A DNA stretch of 64,000 nucleotides, taken from positions 83,392,213-83,456,212 of the forward strand of contig NC_135373.1 of the NCBI RefSeq assembly GCF_049243985.1. The letters run 5' to 3'. The DNA comes from Paroedura picta (taxonomy: Eukaryota > Chordata > Lepidosauria > Squamata > Gekkonidae). Below, one piece after another: positions 11,460 to 59,080 of this stretch. Every line of letters begins with the position of its first letter. Position 1 is the stretch's first letter. A program made the translations under genes and the position numbers. The notes beneath the pieces are model-generated. The model ran no database searches, was not told where the DNA came from, and worked only from the letters and a program-made list of their open reading frames with translations.

Positions 11460-12119
11460 TTAATTGAATATTGACTTCTGGAGGGAAAGGGGTGGGTCGG
11501 TAGGCTAAGTAAACTGCAAACCTGCCGCCAGTAGTGGAGTATATTCTACCATCTCGTTCTGTTGCTGTCAGCCTGAGGATAAACCGTCAACAGACGTAAG
11601 TGCCAGTGCTCGGTCCCAAGCGATGGAAGTCCAGCAGCAAAAAGGGTAGGCTACTGTACAGCACGCTGCTATACCCAATTGGGCTGACATATAACAGCCC
11701 GGCACTTTGAATACTGTAGTTCCATTTCCGGCCATTAAAGACCCAGAAAAGCCTAGTGTTTCATACCCCTAATATCCTTTATACTTCCTGGCCTAAAGCT
11801 GAAAGGATTTGTCTTTTACTTTTCCAAAGCTTGCCCCCTTATTTTGTCTTTGGGATAGTCCTAATAAACGTATTACATGGAGGGCGTTCTTTGGATTGTG
11901 TGTGTGTGTCCCCACTTTCGGACGAATACGCTACGAGCAACTTTCCCCATTTTAAATTCCTATATAGAGTAGACCCCACCATAGAGACGTTGCGGACCAG
12001 AAGGGCACGCACGTTCCACGGCTACGTTCAATTTTTAACGGAAGTTCAGGCGGCTTCCTAGAAGCCACTCCTCTCCTTTTATGGTGTTATAGCGCAGAAT
12101 CCTTCTCTCCTCGTCCCCG
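11460..12119. other. intergenic DNA upstream of TBC1D15
   Basis: No repeat or gene is recognised. CpG density begins to rise after about 11900 towards the TBC1D15 promoter. Confidence 0.5.
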
Positions 12120-12252
12120 CCTCTCTCTCTTTTTAAAAGCACGCATGCGTCGAGCGCCTAGGCCCGGCGGACGGGTGGGTGGGGGTGGGTTGTTGTGAAG
12201 CAGCGGGGAGCACGTGAAGAGAGCAACGTCATCATAAACACTAGTAGCCAAC

Positions 12253-49773
<37,521 letters not shown>

Positions 49774-51045
49774 CACCTATATGGTGGCTTGGTTTTATTT
49801 TGAAAAGACACTTTATTACAACTGTTCTGTTTCTTTCAGGCACTTGAGGGTGGATATTTAAAAAAATAGTGTTGATTAAGCTTTAAAGATTTGGGAAAGA
49901 GATCGTGTACTGTAATGCATCAAAGCTTTACAACATGACCTAATTATTTTTGTAGTTTCTTCTACCAAAATAGCCTTTTTGTTTTCAATAACATTCCTTA
50001 ATATTTTTGTAGCCAAGTGCATTTTTTCTCTTTGATGTTATGGAAATCAACAGAACAGGATTGGCTTGGGAATAGATACTTCTGTATTGCTTTCACATGT
50101 AAAACCTGGCAGCATTGATGGTTCTTGGATTTAACAAGATTCAAAAACTCTTCCATACTGTTTCTTAAGTGAAAAAGATCCCAATTTCATAATTAACAGT
50201 GCTTTGTAAATGAAAGGGTTGCATTCCTTCTCAGATGTTTACAAAAACACTTCCTTAGTATTTTTGGTGGTTGAGTGTAAATTTGCAATGAAGAGTTTCA
50301 TTTGTGCTGCTCCTGCATTCTGGGTTTTTTTTGTAATCCAAGGTGGCTGAACAGTACTTTTTACATAATAACATCTCTTCACTTATATGTATGTATGTAT
50401 GAATTAGATACATATTCTAAGTTGTGAGTATTAAAGGATAAATCTATTTTCACTATTTTGACTAATTGAAGCTTGGCTGATCATTCAAACAGTTCTGACC
50501 AAATTTTAATACATAGCTTCAACCCTTGCTATTTTTGAAAACCGTTTTTTTAAAAAACAAACAAAACAAGGATTGATATATGTGGAAATACTCAGTTGTA
50601 CACCTGATGTAATTTTGCAGCAGCTTTCTTCATTACCTAACCAATAATGTTTATCCTTGCTTAATAGTGTAGTAGTATCTGATAAGAATCTACTTAAACT
50701 GCCTTTTCTGATAGACTTGGCGATCTTTACAAGCAGTTCAAAATTAAATGTAAACTACTAATCACTTTGGGGTTGTGCTCCCATTTTGGTTCCCCTGAAC
50801 AACTTCAGTGTGTGTGTGTGGAGGGGGGGGGGAACTCAGTTTGCATAGAAGAATCAACTGGTGAACTGTGCCCTTTGCCCTTAACAATAAATTACTTGCA
50901 TATGAGAACTACAAGCTCATCCTGTGCCATTCTGTGACTTTATATAGTTACGTGGAATCTGACTGAACTGATCCAGTGTATTTGTTTCTATTTGAGAACC
51001 ATTGTGCATATTATGAAATAAAATGCAAAATTTACATAATGGTGT
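49774..51045 (+). other. TBC1D15: TBC1D15 3'UTR (probable extent)
   Basis: AT-rich sequence with no transposon I recognise. Candidate AATAAA signals lie at 50886-50891 and 51017-51022. The end at about 51040 is inferred from the distal signal. Confidence 0.55.
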
Positions 51046-52815
51046 TAAAAACATATTTTAGAGGGTGCGGCTATTCCAAAACTGAAATACATCTCTGTGA
51101 TCTGCATGCAAATTTCCAGTGGATAATGGAGAGCAATTCCGCTGCCAGCAGAATGCTTTAATGATCAGCATAAGGTTAACAGTAAGCCCAAAGTATGGAG
51201 AAATGTAAATGTGCTTGTCTCATTGATAACCCACTCGAGAGTCCCAACTTGAATGGATTTTATTTGAGTACCTGAACTGGGCAATTTGTAGTGTTTTGGT
51301 ATTGCTGCGAGTCTCCTTTTCATTGCTGCTGCCCAGAGCAGTTTCCAGATTTCATATTGGCAGTGAAATCAGACTGTATGTTTTTTAATCTTTGTTGGGG
51401 ATGGGTTGAAATAATACATACAATGGCTTCAGCTTTTCAGATTACCCCAAAACTCCACAAAGAATTAACTTTCTTGTATAGACTTTTTGAAAAACGTATT
51501 GTGGGTAACAAATGAATGTGTGTACCAGCGTCATCAGTGCAAGAGATAAACCCGAGATGCTGCAATAATGTGGGCGAATGGACTAATCTTCCAGTTACGA
51601 GAACCCGCATCGCTAGGTGAAATCTCTGCAATCCTTGGCTTTAATATCATCAGTGTGCTTATCTTTGATCAGGTAATAACAAAGAAACCTGTTCTACAGA
51701 AAGGCAAGAATTCAAGGCCTGGCATCCCTGGTCTTTCATTTCCTGTTCATAGGAAATAATTTTTGAACCACTTTGCCTTCTCTGTTGTCCAGTTGAGCTT
51801 TGGTTTTTCATGTATGTTATGTGTACATTGCCCTAAGGCTGAAGAATTATTCTAGCACCGTCTATAAGCTAGATGTGGGAAGGTTTTAAAATTTTTATAT
51901 TTGAAGGCAGTTATCATTATATGTTGAGAATTGCAGTTAACTGCTGGCTGCTAGAAAAAGAAGGGTCACGTGGGCTGACTGCCAGAGTTCTGGATGCCTC
52001 CTGGTTGTAATTATGTTGTCCTGATGTACATTCCATGGAAAATAGTGAGCATATATGAGGATCTCTGACAACGGCAGCATTCCGGAAATTCCTTATTTCC
52101 TTAAGGCGAGAAATTCCAGATATTCCTTAAGGCGAGTGCACTAATTTTTGCTATTTGGTTTCCCCCCCTCTCCATCAACTGGCACATGGCCCTCAGTTTT
52201 GGAAGGCTAGTATGTAGTGCTGAGGGAGTGCTTTTGTAAACGGGGCTTGAAAATGCTGCTGTGGGTATGATGCTCACTTGGGCACTTGAGAATGGGACCC
52301 TGGAGATGGTTTCAAGAGCTTTCAGTCATTCATGCTACAAAGCCCATTTTCTGCAGCTATGGAAAGTTGACATTGGCAGTTGCAAAGGCTTACGTTCTTA
52401 AAAGAAGTGGGTTTAAAAGTACAAATCTACATCCCCTGGTGGAAAATGTATTTGCTGGGTACTCATTGTAATGTGATCCCTTTATTCAGTTGCTTTTGAA
52501 TTATTTGAACCTTTGTTACTTAGATAAAATGGAACCACTTTCATTGCATAAAGCATTGACCAATTTATGAAACTGCTTGATTCTAGTGGTACCATATAAT
52601 GCACATTTTTAAAGGAAGCAGCATTTGTTCTACTTACCCTAAGAAAGCAAAGCAGACTTTTTCATTACCATGGCCATTCTGGAGCCTATATACAGATTAT
52701 ACCTTATAAAAAAAAACAAACACAGATAGGATGATGGTGCTCAGAAATCTAGTCAGTGACAAACACATTTTTGAATACCTCTGGATGAAAAGTGGCTTTT
52801 GAACCCTTAAAAGTC
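51046..52815. other. intergenic DNA between TBC1D15 and TPH2 (left part)
   Basis: No gene or repeat is recognised. A short imperfect direct repeat, attccttaaggcgag-like, occurs near 52090-52140. Part of this stretch could still belong to a longer TBC1D15 3'UTR. Confidence 0.45.
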
Positions 52816-52901
52816 CAACTCTATGTCCCAAAGCTGGCAACAGCCAGAAACTTTATTCCCTTTAATGTCTCTCTATTTTTGTACACAGATGATGATGCTG
52901 T

Positions 52902-53511
52902 AAAGTAAAGGTAAAGGTATCCCCTGTGCCTTTAGGTAAAGGTATCCCCTGTGCAGAGCCTCTTGTGGCGCAGAGTGATAAGGCAGCCGTCTGAAAGCTT
53001 TGCCCATGAGGCTGGGAGTTCAATCCCAGCAGCCGGCTCAAGGTTGACTCAGCCTTCCATCCTTCCGAGGTCGGTAAAATGAGTACCCAGCTTGCTTGCT
53101 GGGGGGTAAACGGTAATGACTGGGGAAGGCACTGGCAAACCACCCCGTATTGAGTCTGCCATGAAAACGCTGGAGGGCGTCACCCCAAGAGTCAGACATG
53201 ACTCGGTGCTTGCACAGGGGATACCTTTACCTTTACCTTATCCCCTGTGCAAGCACCAAGTCATGTCTGACCCTTGGGGTGACGCCCTCCAGCGTTTTCT
53301 TGGCAGACTCAATACGGGATGGTTTGCCAATGCCTTCCCCAGTCATTACCGTTTACCCCCCAGCAAGCTGGGTACTCATTTTACCGACCTCGGAAGGATG
53401 GAAGGCTGTCAACCTTGAGCCGGCTGCTGGGTTTGAACTCCCAGCCTCATGGGCAGACAGCTTCAGACAGCATTTCTGCTGCCTTACCACTCTGCGCCAC
53501 AAGAGGCTCAA
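52902..53511 (-). mobile_element. Sauria-type SINE (outer copy), interrupted by another SINE
   Basis: Reads on the minus strand from ggctc (53507) to the acctttacctttac tail, with the inner SINE at 52956-53238 in its tail. The duplication gatgatgctgt (52891-52901 and 53512-53522) shows that it landed in LINE sequence. A partial repeat of the tail (ggtatcccctgtgcc, then ggtaaaggtatcc) precedes the junction. Confidence 0.88.
52956..53238 (+). mobile_element. Sauria-type SINE (inner copy)
   Basis: Complete element from gagcctcttgtggcgc to ctttaccttt. The exact 13-bp duplication tatcccctgtgca (52943-52955 and 53239-53251) lies in the outer SINE's tail, so a plus-strand SINE inserted into a minus-strand one. 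Confidence 0.93.
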
Positions 53512-54254
53512 GATGATGCTGTGGTGCTGTCCCATTCACAAACTGGCCTAAAAGGCTTACTGCTTCAGTTCCTGGACTTCTGTGAAGTAAACAGACTTGC
53601 ACTGAACTTTGAGAAAATTGTGGTTTTTGAAAATGCAGGGAAGTCTCTTAAATAGAACATAAGTGGAAATGTCATTGAACAAGTTAAAAGTTTCAAATAT
53701 TTTAACCATAATGCAAACTGGATTACATATAGGAAATATGCAATCACATCTGCAAAAACTAGTTTCCTGGCAATTACGTCTTTCTTCTACATCATAGGTA
53801 GTCAAATTGCTCCAGCAGCCCTCAATGTATTCAATGCAAAACTAAGTGCCCAACTGCTCTATGGCATCCCTTTTTGGATCAATGCTTTTAACAAAGCTGT
53901 TGAAAGTCTCCAATCTGTCTTCCTATGCAAAATCCTTGGGATCCCAAACTATTTCTTATGCAGTCCTACTTTTGGAAACCACAGCATGGCTGTTAACAAT
54001 CAAGTTCTGGCTTTGCATGCATTTCAGATCTGATCCAGATAGTCTAATTTCCCTTATGCTAGTTGAATACGAATCATCTAAGTGGCTAAGGCACATTGAG
54101 GGGGAAATTAAATCTATAGGAATCTCTTTAGATTCTTTGTACCTATTATCTGAAAAGCCTGCATTTGATTTTATTAAACATAGACTGTTAGATATAGAAC
54201 TGCAAGAACTTAGCAGTAAAGCTTAGAAATACCTGTTCTCCAATGAGTTTAGGG

Positions 54255-54701
54255 CAGTGGTCCCCAAACCCGGGGCTGCGGCCCGGTGCCGGGCTGCGAA
54301 GGCCTCGGCGCTGGGCCGCGGCTCCCTCTTCCTGCCCCCCCACAGTGAAATTGGCCGCCAAAGCGGCCGATCAGCTTGTGGCCCGGCAAGCGTCTTGCTT
54401 TGGGAGGGGGCGGGAAGAGAAGCTTGCCGGGCCGCAAGCTAATTGGCCGCCAATTTCCTTGTGGCCTGGAGGGGTGGGGAGAGGGAGCCGCGGCCGCCTG
54501 CATGCAGGCGGCGCAAACGCGCACGCGCAGACTTGCTGCACATGCGCATTTGCGTCCGGCGGGGTCGCAAACATGCACGCACGGCAAGTCCGCGCATGCG
54601 CGTTTGCGCCGGGGCTGCCACGCACGCGTGGGGGCCCAGGTCACCCTCTCCCTGCACCCCAGCGCAGCGGTCCGCAGCCTGACAAAGGTTGTGGACCACT
54701 G
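54255..54701. mobile_element. hAT-like MITE, copy 4, inside LINE
   Basis: Ends cagtggtccccaaacc and ggttgtggaccactg. Exact 8-bp duplication gtttaggg (54247-54254 and 54702-54709). The CpG-rich interior has a stem-forming inverted repeat around 54352-54465, as in copy 1. Confidence 0.88.
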
Positions 54702-55140
54702 GTTTAGGGAATTTCACCTATTTCTCAGTCCCTAGCTGCATCTTTTAAGTGTCCCACAACAACATAGAGCATTTACACTAGCTAAAACTAATGTTCTACC
54801 TTTTGCAGTACTATATGGGAGATTTCAACAAATTCCACATTCAGCTATGCTACCGTGGAAAATGCTGTATTGAGTCAATCACATGTTTTTTTCCCCATTG
54901 TCTATTTTATTTCTCTGTCCAAGCTAAATTTCTTAACTCACTGCTTTGTAAGAGAGCAACATTTGGATGAATTTAAGATTCAGTTTCTTTTGACATCACA
55001 GAATCCTGATGTAATTGAATCAGTTGCAAAGCTTTTACATCTTGCTATGAGAGATCGTGAATGTATTCTGTCCCACACTAAAGCATGTTATCTACTTTTG
55101 TTCACTCTGTATTGCAGTGGGTCCTCCTGTACTTTTCTTC

Positions 55141-55534
55141 CTTTTATTGTATTTTTTAAAATATGCCAAAAAGGGCTTTGTTGTTGTTGTAATGACATCA
55201 GGTTACCGGGACACACAATGTAAATTCCACTTAACAAGATTTTTAAATGCAAGCTTCACAAAGCACAGATTAAAAGCACGGGGAAATGAAATGCAGAGTG
55301 TACTCAATCTGCAAAAGAATACAGCCAAATCTGGGACAATTTAAGCTTCCCTCCCCTGCCCACCCCCGGCATACTTCCTTGAATAAAACTCTTACATGAT
55401 TTCTTAAATGTACAGTATGAAGGCACCCCCTGCAACCATTCTAGTAGGCCATCCCATAGGACTAGACCCACTGCAGGAAGTGCCCATGGTTTAGATGTTG
55501 TGCAGACAGTACTAGCTTGGCACCAGTTTGGTGT
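55141..55534. other. intergenic DNA, no feature recognised
   Basis: Follows the LINE remnant; 55141-55340 may still be degraded LINE sequence. I see nothing else. Confidence 0.4.
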
Positions 55535-55758
55535 AGTGGTTAGGAGTGTAGACTTTTAATCTCATGAGCCAGGTTCGATTCTGCACTTCCCCACATGCAG
55601 CCAGCTGGGTGACCTTGGGCTTGCCACAGCACCGATCAAACTGTTCTGACTGAGCAGTGATATCAGGGCTCTCTCAGCCTCGCCCACTTTACAGGGTGGG
55701 GAGAGGAAAGGGAAAGTGGCTGTAAGCTGCTTTGAGACTCCTTCAGGTAGAGAAAAGC
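55535..55758 (+). mobile_element. tRNA-derived SINE (third family)
   Basis: Head tggtgtagtggttaggagtg with B box ggttcgattctgc. The body contains cagctgggtgaccttgggct and gggtggggagaggaaaggga and ends near gagaaaagctgtgg. Confidence 0.8.
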
Positions 55759-55761
55759 TGT

Positions 55762-55862
55762 GGCGAGCCCAAAGTCACCCAGCTGGTTGTATGTGGGAGA
55801 GCAGGGAATCAAGCCCAGTTTGCCAGATTAGAAGTTCATGATCCTAACCACTACACCAAGCT
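55762..55862 (-). repeat. tRNA-derived SINE fragment (antisense)
   Basis: The plus strand has cccaaagtcacccagctgg and gatcctaaccactacaccaa, the complement of the head of the same family. It lies tail to tail with 55535-55758. Confidence 0.7.
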
Positions 55863-57118
55863 GAACTCAGCATGAAGTCTTGAGTTGTGAAAACTTATGC
55901 ACTTTTCAAGAGAAAGTATTGTTACTGTCTCTCTTGGATAACTACTAACCAAAACAATTTCTAATGATACTGATTTGAGGCATAGCATCAGTTTTAATGA
56001 TAATAGTCGAAATATGTTTTAAAATGTGAAAATATGTCAGTTTTATATAATGGTTGGATCAGGAACTCCCAAAACCTAGGTTCTGATTCTCATTCCCATA
56101 TGAAATCCCCTGGGTGACTTTGGTCCAGTTACTTGGCCTGAACTACCTCCTTTGGTGTTTGTGAGGATAGGTGGGGGAGAGACCATGCATGCCCCACTGA
56201 GCTTGTTGGGAGGAAAGAATAAAGCAAAAAATATGGAGAGGGCCCTCTGCCACAATCTGTTCTTTGGACTTGCCCATCCCTCACCCTTTCTCCAGATTTT
56301 ACTCTCTGGCAGCATAGGCTGGCCTGTTGCAGACCTAGTAGTCACATCAGAATATACACCTGAGCCCTCTTGAAAACCTATGTGCCCTAAGCTCTGTGTT
56401 TTGTGGTCTGGACACTCTTCAGAGTGTTTCTGAAGAATGATTGCCGTTTACTAGAGCCAAAACAGAGAGAGAGACAAAGAGAGAGAGAGTATCCTATGGG
56501 GGGGGGGGGGCAGCGTTTTTGTGGGTGTTTATCTCCCATGGAAAAAGTATTTCCTCAGATGTGTGTATTCAAAGCAGGGTAAGTGCGAGCAGAGCAAGTT
56601 GTTTTAGTGACAATGCAGGCACAGTCTGGCACTAGGTGAATAAATCAAACACTTCTTGTTTGATTCCTTTGAAAATGTATAATGGCTTTTAACGTCTTGC
56701 ATTTTCAGATTGTACTAATCAGTTCGTGCCAACAAATTGTTGGGATGCAATATTGAAATGGGAAGACAGCAGCACAATGGTGTGTCAAGTAATATGCAAA
56801 ACAGAACACAAATTGATTCCTGGAGCAGCCAGGAGTCTTATTCTGAGCATAAGCAATCTAAATGATAATTGACTGTCAACTGGAGCACCTCTGTTATTTC
56901 CAGAGGTCTAAAGTTTGAGGGATTGGTTTGTTGCACTTGTCTCCACGGGTGCCTTCTGCAGCCTTCTGACTACTTATAAAGAAACCTTAGCCAGCTATTG
57001 TTCAGACCTAGCAATAAAATTGCAGCCGCTACTTGTGCATGTCAGCATGCAAGCAGAGGTGTATCAAGCAGAAGCAGCTAGCCGCCTGGAATGGCTAGAT
57101 AGCCTCAGTGGTTTATTG
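55863..57118. other. intergenic DNA upstream of TPH2
   Basis: No repeat family or gene is recognised. There is an AG-rich run with a G homopolymer at 56465-56511. Distal TPH2 regulatory sequence could lie here, but I cannot point to any. Confidence 0.45.
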
Positions 57119-57239
57119 TGTCCGGAAGACACCAGATCATTTCTCGGAAGAAATGTATCCCTGCTACCGTGGGGCTTTGGCAAGGCTTTCCTTTGGCAAG
57201 GCTTTCCTAATCAGCATTTCATCAGTTCTTACCAAGGCA

Positions 57240-57247
57240 TATAAAAA
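57240..57247 (+). promoter_or_regulatory. TPH2: TPH2 TATA box
   Basis: TATAAAAA followed by ggc, 139 bp upstream of the TPH2 ATG. This is a canonical TATA element, fitting a tissue-restricted gene. Confidence 0.7.
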
Positions 57248-57289
57248 GGCTCTTCATGAGAGAAGCTTTTGGACTGCGCCTTGTTCTGT

Positions 57290-57310
57290 CCCAGAGTGGT
57301 GGACAGCTCT
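57290..57310 (+). promoter_or_regulatory. TPH2: RE1/NRSE-like site in the TPH2 5'UTR
   Basis: cccagagtggtggacagctc aligns to the RE1 consensus with both half-sites (CAG, and GGACAGC) at the usual spacing, but the middle is divergent. REST control of TPH2 has been described in mammals; function here is inferred. Confidence 0.4.
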
Positions 57311-57368
57311 CCCTAGGCAGCCGGCCCCTGGCGCTGGGTTTCCCCCTGCTGTCAAGAGAAAAAATTAC

Positions 57369-57410
57369 ATGAGCAGCTATGCAGCCAGCAATGATGATGT
57401 TCTCCAGTAA
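57369..57410 (+). other. overlapping upstream ORF of TPH2
   Basis: ATG at 57369 opens [13 protein letters not shown] and stops at 57408-57410, overlapping the TPH2 start in a different frame. Its -3 base is T, a weak context. If transcription starts near the TATA-predicted site, it is in the mRNA leader and could dampen TPH2 translation. Confidence 0.55.
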
Positions 57411-57483
57411 ATACTGGGCAAGACGGGGACTCTCCTTAGATTCAGCTGTGCCCCAAGAACACCCGCTACTTGGCAATGTCACA
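57379..57483 (+). CDS. TPH2: TPH2 coding exon 1, neuronal tryptophan hydroxylase (N-terminus only)
   Basis: Thirty-five codons, [17 protein letters not shown] through EHPLLGNVT, followed by a gtaagt donor at 57484 in phase 0. This is the distinctive TPH2 N-terminal extension, absent from TPH1, and is nearly identical to the human start as I recall it. Ser19 sits in RRGLS, the known PKA/CaMKII phosphorylation site that recruits 14-3-3. TPH2 makes 5-hydroxytryptophan from tryptophan using iron, oxygen and tetrahydrobiopterin, and is the rate-limiting enzyme of brain serotonin synthesis. The regulatory ACT-like and catalytic domains are encoded downstream; I found no exon 2 before 64000. The open frame continues into the intron to 57582, but that part is not coding. 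The main ATG has G at -3, a better context than the upstream ATG at 57369. Confidence 0.93.
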
Positions 57484-58935
57484 GTAAGTACCCAGGACTC
57501 TGTCAAACTGTCTTATGCAAATAGTAAGTTTACCATTGCTCCAAGCTGTTTTAGTAACTTTTTGAAATGGATACAGATTTAGCTTGATCAGAAAAAGGTT
57601 ATGATGGATTGGTCTCATTTGTCAGATCTTCCTTCTCCTCCCAGTGCAATTTCTTTTGCACAGCTAATTGAATAAGTATTTTATTGTAAACTTAAACCTG
57701 GGGGTGGGGATGGATGGTGGTGGGGGAGATCTCTGTATGTCACACACTTTGACACTTTTACTTCCACTTTTACTTCTGTGCTTTTTTGTAATGAGAAGTT
57801 CAGATTTACAGTTGTCTACTAAGATTCTGTAGAAGATGTGGAATCTAATTTTGAGAGTTATCTTATGGCAGCCTAAAACTGTGATCGAGGGGAGTGTTTA
57901 CAAAGAAGTTCAGTCTCATGTATTAGTCTCCCCCTCCTCTCAAGTGATAGGATTAAGATTTTCTGAAACCAATCCTGAAGTTTAGGAATTTGAATGGGAG
58001 AAACATGAATAATCTTATGTTAAAATGCAGCGCGTACTCAATGCTAATTAAAATCCATTGAAAACTCTATAGATATAGTTGTCATTAGTTGTTTTTTTAA
58101 ACTATTTAAAATTGTTGATGTGCATTTACAGAGAACATGATAATCAAAGTTTTTATGAAACAAGCTTTCTTTTATGACTTTTAAAAATAACTGCAAAAAT
58201 CAAGGAATTCATCCATAATGATTGTTAACTTGAGTGAAATAAATATGGAAACTTGTATACAAATATTGTTATTCACATCTTAAAGGATCTGGTAATAGTT
58301 GCTTTCTGATTTTTAAGCCTTTGCTGTAGGCAGGTATTACAATATTAGTCCTAAAACGGCATATTTTTATGTTTGTGTTCAGACTTTTTCACATGCCTTC
58401 AACATACAGATCACATCTGCAATGAAATGCTCACACTTGGCTTCATGCATATTTGGATGAAAATGGAATTGAATATCTACACCTGTGATCCGTTGTTTTG
58501 CATGACAACTGCAGGATTGGGGCCCCAACCTTTTCTAACTTTTGTCTCCTATTGAAGAGATTTATTATTTTTTGTAAACAGGCAGGCATACCAAATAAAA
58601 TTTCAATCAGATGGGGTGTGCAAGAGAAGATGCTAAGAAGATTCCAAAGGCCAGCTTACATTAACTTATTTCTAAAAAGAATTGTACTATGGTTACTTGA
58701 ATTTCATAATAATGACAGCACTAAAAGCAGCGCAGGCAAAACAATTCATTTTTGTTTAAAGAAAGCAAGGGAAGCTATTTATAACAATCCATGTATAGAA
58801 CAGTGAAATAGGGTGGAAAAATCAGTGTGGTATGAAAAGGGATGGGATGGATCTTGTATCTTTAAAATGACTTCTTTGCTGATAGGTTTTGTTGCTGTGT
58901 TCTTTTCCTTGCATACTACTTCAATGTTTATGTAG

Positions 58936-59080
58936 AGAACAAAAGAGTCCAGTAGCACCGTAACAACCAACAACATTTTCCAGGGTATAAGATTTTGAGT
59001 CAAGACTCTGTCTCTGATAAAAGCTTATCCCATAGAAGGGTTGTTTTTTACGGTGCTACTGAACTCACATTTTTGTTCTG
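58936..59080. mobile_element. palindromic MITE-like element, both ends present
   Basis: The left end gagtccagtagcaccgtaa and right end ttacggtgctactgaactc are inverted repeats, with gaacaaaa and ttttgttc just outside extending the palindrome. It is the most complete copy of the family at 640, 9690 and 10283. Confidence 0.6.

Larger units (their letters stand above)
52820..55140 (+). mobile_element. decayed non-LTR LINE (RT C-terminal half), split by SINEs and a MITE
   Basis: Translated blocks in order are FLYTDDDAVVLSH (RT motif C region, split by SINE insertion at 52902-53511), DFCEVNRLALNFEK, APAALNVFNAKLSAQLLYGI, a conserved tail around EYESSKWLRHIEGEI, and SVAKLLHLAMRD (55020-55055). Many stops and frame changes lie between the blocks. 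It is interrupted again at 54255-54701. I recognise it as a squamate LINE type but do not assign the clade. Confidence 0.7.
57119..57378 (+). promoter_or_regulatory. TPH2: TPH2 core promoter and 5'UTR
   Basis: A TATA box TATAAAAA lies at 57240-57247, so transcription should start near 57270 and give a 5'UTR of about 110 nt. Upstream are an ETS-type CCGGAAG (57122-57128) and a perfect 16-bp tandem repeat (57175-57206). The ETS core fits known control of TPH2 by the serotonergic factor PET1/FEV, but occupancy is inference. The 5'UTR has an RE1-like site at 57290-57310. Confidence 0.65.

Noticed and set aside
55535-55580. tRNA-like sequences with A and B boxes (also at 22409, 60335 and in each Sauria-type SINE)
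   Set aside because: They are heads of SINEs with continuing bodies and no intact cloverleaf, so not functional tRNA genes.
58373-58806. Two overlapping open frames in TPH2 intron 1, considered as TPH2 exon 2 or a small gene
   Set aside because: The translation shows no TPH2 regulatory-domain sequence or other known motif; the region is AT-rich with no supporting signals.
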